Made by a program: the position numbers and the translations under genes
Shown: positions 1-5,253 of the stretch, piece after piece
How the letters are laid out: every line of letters starts with the position of its first letter
Numbering within the stretch: the first letter of the stretch is position 1
The notes under the pieces: model-generated
Database searches by the model: none
The model's input: the letters and a program-made list of their open reading frames with translations, nothing else
What the model was told of the DNA's origin: nothing
DNA from: Clostridiales bacterium
Lineage (GTDB): Bacteria; Bacillota; Clostridia; Oscillospirales; QAMX01
Direction of reading: 5' to 3'
Assembly (NCBI GenBank): GCA_012841675.1
Contig: DUUG01000129.1
Location: forward strand, 1 to 5,279
DNA length: 5,279 bases

Positions 1-193
1 GACGGCTTATTTGCAAGAGACCTACCCAAGCACACGGGAAAATCCGCCCCTTTTGGAAATTGTCTACAACAAAAATATCCAGCCGGGTTTGTTCCTCCCC
101 TGTTACAGAGTTTACTTGCCGGAATCCGTTTCGGAGGGTTCGACGGTTTATCGGGTGTTTTACATCCCCATGACCGACAAAACCGCCGAATAG
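1..193 (+). CDS. C-terminal end of an unrecognised protein (5' truncated)
   Basis: An open reading frame enters from the left edge (first full codon at base 2) and ends at TAG 191-193, giving about 63 C-terminal residues. The TTG at 11-13 has no ribosome binding site and is not a credible start. The segment alternates hydrophobic and polar residues with many aromatics (for example PCYRVYLPES and VYRVFYIPM), which suggests the closing beta strands of a globular domain. It contains no signal peptide, membrane segment or catalytic motif that I recognise, so I assign no function. It converges on the spore coat operon, and the two share the terminator immediately downstream. Confidence is high that this is a real gene end, because the reading frame stops just 14 bases before a terminator hairpin begins, and low for anything functional. 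Confidence 0.7.
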   Translation, partial: TAYLQETYPSTRENPPLLEIVYNKNIQPGLFLPCYRVYLPESVSEGSTVYRVFYIPMTDKTAE

Positions 194-207
194 CCAAACT
201 TTCACAC

Positions 208-238
208 AAAAAAGGCGCGGGCATTTCCCGCGCCTTTT
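208..238. terminator. Bidirectional rho-independent terminator between convergent genes
   Basis: The 8-bp GC-only stem GGCGCGGG (214-221) pairs with CCCGCGCC (227-234) around a 5-base loop. It is flanked by six A (208-213) on the left and four T (235-238) on the right. Read rightward it ends the partial gene that stops at 193. Read leftward the A run becomes a six-base U tract that ends the coat operon stopping at 254. One hairpin therefore serves both strands. Confidence 0.9.
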
Positions 239-253
239 ACCGTATGGTCTGTC

Positions 254-511
254 TTAGTTTTGCTGTGCCTGCATGGAAAATTTTTGAATGGCTTGGTCAA
301 TCTTGGGTTGCTCTGCCTGAGTGGTTTGATACCAGCCCCGCTGTGACATTTGGCTGTAAATCTGGTTCTGCATAGCCAACGTATCCTGAAGACCCTGCGT
401 AAATGCGCAGTGTACATTCTGCGTTCCTGACTCAATCGCGCCGTGCAGATACAAATCGCAAGCGCCCTTGACAGTCAACAGAAGATCCTCCATCAAGGTT
501 TTTTCGTCCAT
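254..511 (-). CDS. Spore coat protein, CotF-like (C-terminal half)
   Basis: An 85-residue protein resembling the coat F family (Pfam PF07875), small proteins of the endospore coat in Bacilli and Clostridia. The N-terminal part (MEDLLLTVKGACDLYLHGAIES, about residues 7-28) reads as a long helix of the family. A second helix carries the LAMQNQIYSQM segment (45-55), followed by the family-typical RGWY at 58-61 and a Gln-rich tail. There is no signal peptide, as expected for a protein made in the mother cell and deposited on the spore. The ATG at 511-509 is preceded by a purine-rich Shine-Dalgarno (AAGGAAAGG on the minus strand). It is the second gene of a leftward pair, 16 bases after the stop of the 61-aa gene. 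In Bacillus subtilis both halves lie in one CotF polypeptide; here they are separate genes. Stop is TAA. Confidence 0.85.
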   Translation of the reverse strand: MDEKTLMEDLLLTVKGACDLYLHGAIESGTQNVHCAFTQGLQDTLAMQNQIYSQMSQRGWYQTTQAEQPKIDQAIQKFSMQAQQN

Positions 512-527
512 AGTATCTTTCCTTTCC

Positions 528-713
528 TTATTTCAGTAATTGGAAGAGGGTTCCAAAGGTTTTCTGATGGGCCGATGCCATACCCTCAACAAAACTTCTG
601 AGTTCCGGATCCTTAATCTTACTTGCAGCTTCCCTGCACTTTTGCTGCATAAACTGCTCATGGGCTAATGCATCTTCAATATACAAAAGCTCTTTTGATG
701 TCATCTGACTCAC
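528..713 (-). CDS. Small spore coat protein, CotF-like (N-terminal half)
   Basis: A 61-residue, almost wholly helical protein (core SKELLYIEDALAHEQ, then a second helix with CREAASKIKDPELRSF). It matches the helical-hairpin layout of the N-terminal part of CotF-type and related small clostridial coat proteins. The longest reading frame begins at GTG 722-720, but the last G of the Shine-Dalgarno GGAGG (726-722) is the first base of that codon, so it cannot be the start. I chose the in-frame GTG at 713-711, which lies 8 bases after GGAGG; an ATG at 704-702 is the next alternative. The gene is the first of two; the 85-aa coat gene follows 16 bases after its TAA. The pair is probably expressed in the mother cell under a sporulation sigma factor, but I could not find a convincing promoter. 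The family call rests on general resemblance and context. Confidence 0.75.
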   Translation of the reverse strand: MSQMTSKELLYIEDALAHEQFMQQKCREAASKIKDPELRSFVEGMASAHQKTFGTLFQLLK

Positions 714-718
714 ATAAG

Positions 719-726
719 TCACCTCC
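719..726 (-). promoter_or_regulatory. Shine-Dalgarno deciding the start of the 61-aa coat gene
   Basis: Read on the minus strand the bases are GGAGGTGA, a near-perfect match to the 16S anti-Shine-Dalgarno. The last G of GGAGG overlaps the GTG at 722-720, which rules that codon out. The GTG at 713-711 sits at ideal spacing (8 bases from GGAGG). Confidence 0.75.
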
Positions 727-825
727 GTAAATAGTTTTGCCTTTCTATTGCTTAAATATTCGCAAAAATTTTTTCCTGTCGGAAAACTTAGGGAAAGTTC
801 CGCCTCTGTTTGTTCAGGTTCGCTC

Positions 826-854
826 TTTACAAAAACTGTCGTTTCCTGTAAAAT
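826..854 (+). promoter_or_regulatory. SigA-type promoter for the scaffold/GGGtGRT operon
   Basis: TTTACA (826-831, one mismatch from TTGACA) and TAAAAT (849-854, one mismatch from TATAAT) are separated by exactly 17 bases. Transcription would begin near 861 and give a leader of about 70 bases. It is the best vegetative promoter between the divergent coat and iron-sulfur operons. An imperfect palindrome overlaps the -10 box and start site. In the leader, AGGTTG (895-900) can pair weakly with CAACTT (906-911) just before the Shine-Dalgarno AAGGAG (916-921). Confidence 0.7.
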
Positions 855-876
855 AAACCTGTTGCGGTTTTATTTT
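850..876. repeat. Imperfect inverted repeat over the -10 box and transcription start
   Basis: AAAATAAACC (850-859) is the reverse complement of the right arm GGTTTTATTTT (866-876) apart from one extra T, with the spacer TGTTGC between them. It overlaps the -10 hexamer and the predicted start site, the usual place for a repressor operator. It could equally be a chance AT-rich palindrome or a weak hairpin at the 5' end of the leader. No regulator is identified. Confidence 0.4.
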
Positions 877-931
877 CCCATATTTTTATGAACAAGGTTG
901 TTTATCAACTTAAAAAAGGAGCAGAAAACGT

Positions 932-1624
932 ATGAATTATTCTCATGAAGTTGAGAGAATGTGCGTTGTCGCCAAGGGCTGTGACCATGGCCCCGCCCCG
1001 ATTCCTGAAGAAGGAAAATGGGTTAAGGTGAAAGAAATTGGCGATATTTCCGGCCTTTCTCACGGCGTGGGCTGGTGCGCACCGCAGCAGGGCGCTTGCA
1101 AGCTGACCCTGAATGTCAAAAACGGAATCATTGAGGAAGCCTTAATCGAGACTCTCGGTTGCTCGGGCATGACCCATTCCGCCGCCATGGCCGCGGAGAT
1201 TTTGCAGGGCAAAACGCTGTTAGAGGCGCTGAACACCGACCTCGTATGTGATGCCATTAACGTTGCCATGCGCGAAATCTTTAAGCAGCTGGCTTACGGC
1301 AGAACCCAGACGGCCTTCTCCGAGGGTGGCCTTCCTGTGGGCGCTTCCCTGGAAGACCTGGGCAAGGGCCTTCGTTCTCAGGTGGGCACCATGTTCGGCA
1401 CTAAGAAAAAGGGGGCCCGCTATCTGGAAATGGCGGAAGGCTATATCCTGGACATCGCACTGGATGAAAACGACGAAGCCATCGGCTACAAGTTTGTCCA
1501 CCTGGGCAAGATGATGGAAGACATCCGGAACGACGTGGAGCCTCGCGAAGCTTACGAAAAGAACATCGGTACATATGGCCGCTACAACGAAGCCGTCAAA
1601 TATATCGATCCCCGAAAAGAATAG
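932..1624 (+). CDS. Iron-sulfur cluster assembly scaffold-like protein (NifU/IscU N-terminal type)
   Basis: A 230-residue cytoplasmic protein whose centre (about 55-120) follows the NifU/IscU scaffold fold: a strand pair (KLTLNVKNGIIEEALIET, 57-74), then GCSGMTHSAAMAAEILQGKTLLEAL (76-100), which matches the scaffold signature of Gly-Cys, small residues, and a helix ending in GKT-x-x-EAL. Scaffolds of this family hold a nascent Fe-S cluster on three cysteines. Here the cysteines are C11, C17, C49, C56, C77 and C106. C77 is the counterpart of the middle ligand, but the usual CGD and HC motifs are not seen. The protein is longer than IscU (about 130 aa), with an extra N-terminal C-x5-C-D-H-G segment and a C-terminal extension of about 100 residues (GGLPVGASLEDLGKGL onward). 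The start at ATG 932 lies 10 bases after AAGGAG. It is the first gene of an operon with the GGGtGRT gene 18 bases downstream. I am confident in the superfamily, not in the pathway. Confidence 0.8.
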   Translation: MNYSHEVERMCVVAKGCDHGPAPIPEEGKWVKVKEIGDISGLSHGVGWCAPQQGACKLTLNVKNGIIEEALIETLGCSGMTHSAAMAAEILQGKTLLEALNTDLVCDAINVAMREIFKQLAYGRTQTAFSEGGLPVGASLEDLGKGLRSQVGTMFGTKKKGARYLEMAEGYILDIALDENDEAIGYKFVHLGKMMEDIRNDVEPREAYEKNIGTYGRYNEAVKYIDPRKE

Positions 1625-1625
1625 G

Positions 1626-1633
1626 AAAGGAGG
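1626..1633 (+). promoter_or_regulatory. Strong ribosome binding site for the GGGtGRT gene
   Basis: AAAGGAGG lies one base after the TAG of the scaffold gene and 9 bases before the ATG at 1643. It supports that start and indicates efficient co-translation from the same mRNA. Confidence 0.85.
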
Positions 1634-1642
1634 CCATTTACC

Positions 1643-2641
1643 ATGTTGTTTGAGAGCTATGAAAGAAGAATTGGCACCATTCAGAAGGTGCTTGACGAAT
1701 ATGGATTTGACAAAATTGAAGATACCCGCGATTACTGCCTTTCCAAAGGCATCGACGTGGACGAAATCGTCAAAGGCGTTCAGCCCATTGCCTTTGAAAA
1801 CGCCACCTGGGCTTATACCCTGGGATGCGCCATTGCTTTGAAAAAAGGAAGCTCTGTTGCAGCGGATGCGGCGGAAGCCATTGGCATTGGCTTACAGGCC
1901 TTCTGCATTCCCGGTTCCGTTGCCGAAACCCGCAGTGTCGGTATCGGTCACGGCAATTTGGGCGCTATGCTGCTTCGGGAAGAGACAAGCTGCTTCTGCT
2001 TTTTGGCCGGCCACGAGTCCTTTGCCGCCGCGGAAGGTGCTATCGGCATTGCCAGAACCGCCAACAAGGTGCGCAAAAATCCCCTGCGCGTTATGTTAAA
2101 CGGCTTGGGCAAAGACGCCGCTTACATCATCTCCCGTATCAACGGCTTCACCTATGTGGAGACAGAGTTTGACTTCTCCACCCAGAAGCTGACGGTTGTG
2201 CGCGAGAAGGCTTTTTCCAACGGCGAGCGCGCGAAGGTTAAAGTCTACGGCGCCAACGACGTGCAGGAAGGCGTTGCCATCATGATCCATGAAGGCGTCG
2301 ACGTTTCCATCACCGGTAACTCTACTAACCCCACCCGCTTCCAGCATCTGGTCGCCGGTACCTACAAAAAGTGGGCTATGGAGCACGGCAAGAAGTATTT
2401 CTCCGTCGCTTCCGGCGGCGGCACCGGCCGCACCCTGCATCCCGACAATATGGCCGCCGGTCCTGCCTCCTACGGTTTGACCGACTCCATGGGCCGTATG
2501 CATGGTGATGCTCAGTTTGCCGGTTCGTCCTCCGTTCCCGCTCACGTGGAAATGATGGGACTGATCGGTATGGGCAACAACCCCATGGTCGGCGCGACTG
2601 TCGCCTGCGCCGTGGCCGTTTCCCTCTCCCTCAACAACTAG
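1643..2641 (+). CDS. GGGtGRT protein (conserved, function unknown)
   Basis: A 332-residue protein containing the eponymous GGGTGRT motif at residues 258-264, followed by a glycine/alanine-rich C-terminal region with AAGPASYGLTDSMGRMHGDA (271-290) and MGLIGMGNNPMVGATVACAV (305-324). This identifies the uncharacterised family GGGtGRT (Pfam PF14057), and the length is typical. Other conspicuous parts are the cysteine pair C117-F-C119 followed by H124-E125 (a possible metal or cluster site, inferred), C32, C62, C88 and C322, and a glycine-rich segment SVGIGHGNLGAM (98-109). There is no signal peptide; hydrophobic stretches near the C terminus look like buried strands or helices rather than membrane anchors. 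The gene directly follows the Fe-S scaffold-like gene under one promoter and ends in a strong terminator, forming a closed two-gene unit. This suggests the scaffold supplies or repairs a cluster in this protein, which is inference. Codons appear biased towards GGC, GCC and AAC, suggesting good expression. Confidence 0.9.
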   Translation: MLFESYERRIGTIQKVLDEYGFDKIEDTRDYCLSKGIDVDEIVKGVQPIAFENATWAYTLGCAIALKKGSSVAADAAEAIGIGLQAFCIPGSVAETRSVGIGHGNLGAMLLREETSCFCFLAGHESFAAAEGAIGIARTANKVRKNPLRVMLNGLGKDAAYIISRINGFTYVETEFDFSTQKLTVVREKAFSNGERAKVKVYGANDVQEGVAIMIHEGVDVSITGNSTNPTRFQHLVAGTYKKWAMEHGKKYFSVASGGGTGRTLHPDNMAAGPASYGLTDSMGRMHGDAQFAGSSSVPAHVEMMGLIGMGNNPMVGATVACAVAVSLSLNN

Positions 2642-2654
2642 GATTTTATCATTT

Positions 2655-2689
2655 AAGGGTCTTGAACCATTTGGTTCAAGACCCTTTTT
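2655..2689 (+). terminator. Strong rho-independent terminator of the scaffold/GGGtGRT operon
   Basis: A perfect 12-bp stem, GGGTCTTGAACC (2657-2668) with GGTTCAAGACCC (2673-2684), closes a 4-base ATTT loop and is followed by five T (2685-2689). The flanking AA (2655-2656) extends the pairing. It begins 14 bases after the GGGtGRT stop and separates this operon from the lipoprotein unit. Confidence 0.95.
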
Positions 2690-2724
2690 GTATCTTTTGA
2701 TACCAAATTGAGATTATTTTTTCA

Positions 2725-2753
2725 TTGACAGAAGGCTATAATCCCTATATATT
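2725..2753 (+). promoter_or_regulatory. SigA-type promoter for the lipoprotein pair
   Basis: A consensus -35 TTGACA (2725-2730) and a -10 TATATT (2748-2753, one mismatch) are separated by 17 bases. The predicted start near 2760 leaves a leader of about 30 bases before GTG 2790. It also argues against the upstream in-frame ATG at 2763, which would sit almost on the transcript's first base. The perfect TATAAT at 2737-2742 is only 6 bases from TTGACA and cannot pair with it. Confidence 0.75.
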
Positions 2754-2789
2754 GGCATTACAATGACAACCATTTTGGGAGGGATTTTC

Positions 2790-4022
2790 GTGCTTCTAAA
2801 ACGATGGCTCTTAATCGTTACTCTAATGGGTCTGTTGATCCTGTCGCTTGCCGGTTGCCAAACCCAATCCTCCAAAGAAACAAGCAACACAGTTTCGCCC
2901 CTTACCGTTCCCCCGCCCTCTTCCGAACATCCAATGTCGCTACCTCCCTCTTCACCGAACCAAACTTCTATGACCGAAGATCCGCCGATCAGAACCTACA
3001 CCACGTGGGTCGCCACCGGGACTCGTGCTACTACAAAATAGACAACGACCACCACACAAAGCACACCCGATCTGCCTCTTTTAGCCCTTTCTTTGGATGC
3101 ACTCATGCCCGACCAAGGCAAAGTGGTCTTGACCGTTCCCTTTGGGGAGGGAGAGCAGGAAATCGCACTAAAACAAGCCCGCCCTTCACCGGCCGAGTTT
3201 TTCGGACCGACGGGCTTTACGGTTTCTGATACAGGAGAAATTTATATTGTAAACTATGGCATTCTCAAGGTTTTTAAAGACAACGCGCTTCAATCGGTGT
3301 TACAATACTCCCCAATAGATGCTGTACACCCCTATGTGCCGGTGTTGATGTTCCATGATTTAGCTTTGCACGACGGAGTCCTTTACCTTGCTAACACTTA
3401 CAAAAACCGAGTCTATACGGTCGTGAGCGGCGAAGTTACTGCGCTTGCGTTGGGTTATATGGATTACTTGAGAGATTTTCACTTTACAAGAGCCGGCAAA
3501 CTCGTCATTAACGCCCCCTATAACGCGCCTCAGCAAGTGCAGATCACACGTAACGGTCAAACCTCAGAAGTTACTGTCATACGCTCCGATAATCCCTATC
3601 ACGAAGACAGCAACGGCAACCAAATCCGCTACTCCTATTCATCCGTCTTCCGGCAATCTATCTTTGAGAAGCTAACACCGGATGGGAAAGTTTTGGATTT
3701 TGTTGCTCTTGATATCAATTATGAGTATAACTGGAACATCATCGGCACGGATCAACAAGGCCGCGTGTATATAGATACCTTTGATTATAACTATTGGTTC
3801 AACCAAAATCCGGACCGAAAGCGTTTTCTCATCCGTTTGGATATTGATAAAAAGGAACTTCTCCTGCAACAGGTAAATGACCGGGGAAATGTAAACGGCG
3901 ACGCTTTGTTGACCGGAAGTATTTTCCATGATCCTGAAGTGGATGCCAACGGCAATGTGTATCTTGCGTTTGGTTCTGTTGAGGATGGGTTAAAGATTGT
4001 AAAATACAGCTTTGAGAACTAA
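2790..4022 (+). pseudogene. Propeller-like lipoprotein gene interrupted by an in-frame TAG
   Basis: The start is GTG 2790, 6 bases after GGGAGGG (2777-2783). It encodes a lipoprotein signal peptide (MLLKRWLLIV..., lipobox L20-A-G-C23) and a Ser/Thr/Pro-rich linker, then meets TAG at 3039-3041 (codon 84). The same frame stays open for another 326 codons to TAA 4020-4022. The sequence after the stop begins with five Thr and continues into a domain clearly homologous to the next gene: VPFGEGEQEI matches LPIGEGDEAI, and NGNVYLAFGSVEDGLKIVKY matches NGNVYLAFASLEEGLKIVKY. Propeller-like motifs (GEIYIVN, GVLYLAN, GRVYID, GNVYLAF) recur along it. The TTG at 3093 has no ribosome binding site, so the downstream part is not an independent gene. 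As read, the product is an 83-residue lipopeptide without its domain. A recent nonsense mutation or base error fits best; readthrough is possible. Full length would be about 410 residues, close to the paralogue's 394. Confidence 0.8.
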
Positions 4023-4026
4023 GTGA

Positions 4027-4053
4027 CCTCCCAAAGGAGCTCTTCAAAGGAGG
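4027..4053 (+). promoter_or_regulatory. Intercistronic ribosome binding site with possible sequestering hairpin
   Basis: The 38-base gap between the two lipoprotein genes contains AAAGGAGG (4046-4053), 7 bases before GTG 4061. CCTCC at 4027-4031 can pair with the GGAGG at 4049-4053 and hide the ribosome binding site. An alternative small hairpin, CTCC (4028-4031) with GGAG (4036-4039) around CAAA, would free it. The ribosome binding site is solid; the switching structure is conjecture. Confidence 0.5.
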
Positions 4054-4060
4054 ATGCAAT

Positions 4061-5245
4061 GTGAAAGGTAAAATTGTTCTGTTTTTTCTCATGGGATTTG
4101 TTTTCCTCTGCCTTGCCGCGTGTCAACGCAATGGAGATGACACAGTCCTTACCGAAGCGCCACACTTCACCTCTGCGACCACAGAGAATCCGCAAATAAC
4201 CACTCTTTCCACCTCGTTCGCGCAAAGTACGCCGATCGCAACAACAAAGGAACCAACCTTGCCCCTTTTGATTCCCGATCTGGGAGAGGCACTTCCCGAC
4301 CGGGGCGAGGTCATCCTGTCCCTACCGATCGGAGAAGGCGACGAAGCTATACGTTTTCCAAGAAACCAGGATAAACCTTTTTTTGAAAGCCCTGATGCGT
4401 GTACCTTTTCGATTTCCGACCATGGCGAGGTTTATATCGGTGGTAAAAGCAGTGTCAGGGTATTCAAAGACAACCAACTCGTTTCTGTCCACCAGTTTCC
4501 TTACGACTACAAAGAAGAAACCAATATAGCCTATCTCCCTGTCGGTGATCTTACCATTCTAAACGGAACATTGTATCTAGCCGATCTGTATATGAACCGA
4601 GTGTATGCCGTTGTGGATGAAAACGCCGTTCCTCTTGATCTTGGTAATTTAGGTAATCTGCAATTTATCAGTGCGACTCACAGCGGCAAGCTAGTGGTCA
4701 ACTCAACCTACTATCCGACTGCAAAGCATATTTCATATGCGATTCCAAGCAAATCGTCTGAGCAAAGCATACCGGTTATCCTTACAAACGAGTACACCTA
4801 TGAGAACGATAGCGGTCTCACTGCTCGCATGACTTATTTAGGAAATAAAACCTACCGTTTTGATTTAGTGTTGGAAAGCGCCACCAAACACTCCTCCCTT
4901 CTAGCCCTAAACAGTGCAAACCTTAACAGCATAGACGTTAACGGCGCAGGCCAAACGTTCGAAATCATGCAGATCGGAACCGATGGGATTGGCCGAATTT
5001 ACCTGGATGCGAATGCCACCTACTACAAGAGCGCTACTGAGGTTATAAAAACGGAACGATTCCTGATCCGGCTGGATGTTGACCGGCAGGAGCTTTCCAT
5101 TCAAAAAGTGGATCACACCACTTCCCCTGATCTAGTGGGCGCTTTATGGGCTAGATCCGAAGTAGACAAAAACGGAAACGTCTATCTTGCCTTTGCATCA
5201 CTAGAAGAAGGCCTTAAAATCGTGAAGTACCGCTTTGAGAACTAA
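4061..5245 (+). CDS. Lipoprotein with propeller-like repeats, function unknown (intact paralogue)
   Basis: A 394-residue exported lipoprotein. Residues 1-21 form a lipoprotein signal (basic start MKGK, hydrophobic core, lipobox L18-A-A-C21), so the mature protein should be anchored to the outer face of the membrane. Residues 22 to about 68 form a Thr/Ser/Pro-rich linker. The rest is a beta-rich domain with recurring strand motifs: GEVYI (122-126), GTLYLADLYMNRVYAV (169-184), GKLVVN (209-214), GRIYLD (311-316) and NGNVYLAF (371-378), ending in GLKIVKYRFEN. The pattern resembles beta-propeller blades of NHL/SMP-30-like proteins, an inference from spacing. No catalytic motif is visible. The start is GTG 4061, 7 bases after AAAGGAGG; ATG 4059 meets an immediate TGA and ATG 4054 ends after five codons. 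It is the tandem paralogue of the gene 38 bases upstream and probably shares its promoter. I do not recognise a named family. Confidence 0.85.
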   Translation: MKGKIVLFFLMGFVFLCLAACQRNGDDTVLTEAPHFTSATTENPQITTLSTSFAQSTPIATTKEPTLPLLIPDLGEALPDRGEVILSLPIGEGDEAIRFPRNQDKPFFESPDACTFSISDHGEVYIGGKSSVRVFKDNQLVSVHQFPYDYKEETNIAYLPVGDLTILNGTLYLADLYMNRVYAVVDENAVPLDLGNLGNLQFISATHSGKLVVNSTYYPTAKHISYAIPSKSSEQSIPVILTNEYTYENDSGLTARMTYLGNKTYRFDLVLESATKHSSLLALNSANLNSIDVNGAGQTFEIMQIGTDGIGRIYLDANATYYKSATEVIKTERFLIRLDVDRQELSIQKVDHTTSPDLVGALWARSEVDKNGNVYLAFASLEEGLKIVKYRFEN

Positions 5246-5253
5246 CAAAAAAA

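Noticed and set aside
732..761. SigG/SigE-like promoter for the coat operon on the minus strand (GAATA/GAATATT at about 755-761, AAAACTA at 732-738)
   Set aside because: The -10 matches are weak and transcription would start inside the GGAGG ribosome binding site, leaving essentially no leader. The true sporulation promoter was not identified.
781..801. Imperfect inverted repeat GGAAAACTT / AAGTTCC in the divergent intergenic region
   Set aside because: It is short, contains a mismatch or bulge, and is not positioned over either predicted promoter element. It is indistinguishable from chance.
2096..2545. Long open frame on the minus strand (149 codons) inside the GGGtGRT gene
   Set aside because: It is antisense to a well-supported conserved gene with strong codon bias. 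It is a compositional shadow without a convincing ribosome binding site.
2737..2742. Perfect TATAAT as the -10 box of the lipoprotein promoter
   Set aside because: It is only 6 bases from TTGACA, and the other TTGAGA upstream is 23 bases away. TATATT at 2748 has the correct 17-base spacing.
2763..2789. ATG at 2763 as the start of the first lipoprotein
   Set aside because: It lies almost at the predicted transcription start and has no ribosome binding site. GTG 2790 has GGGAGGG at 6 bases and gives a standard signal peptide.
2804..3229. Overlapping 141-codon plus-strand frame across the amber codon, considered as evidence of a frameshift
   Set aside because: Its translation has no signal peptide and no similarity to the paralogue. 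The frame on both sides of TAG 3039 is the same and matches the paralogue, so no frameshift is needed.
3093..4022. A separate gene starting at TTG 3093
   Set aside because: There is no Shine-Dalgarno, no promoter and no signal peptide, and the open frame extends upstream to the TAG. It is the remainder of the interrupted lipoprotein.
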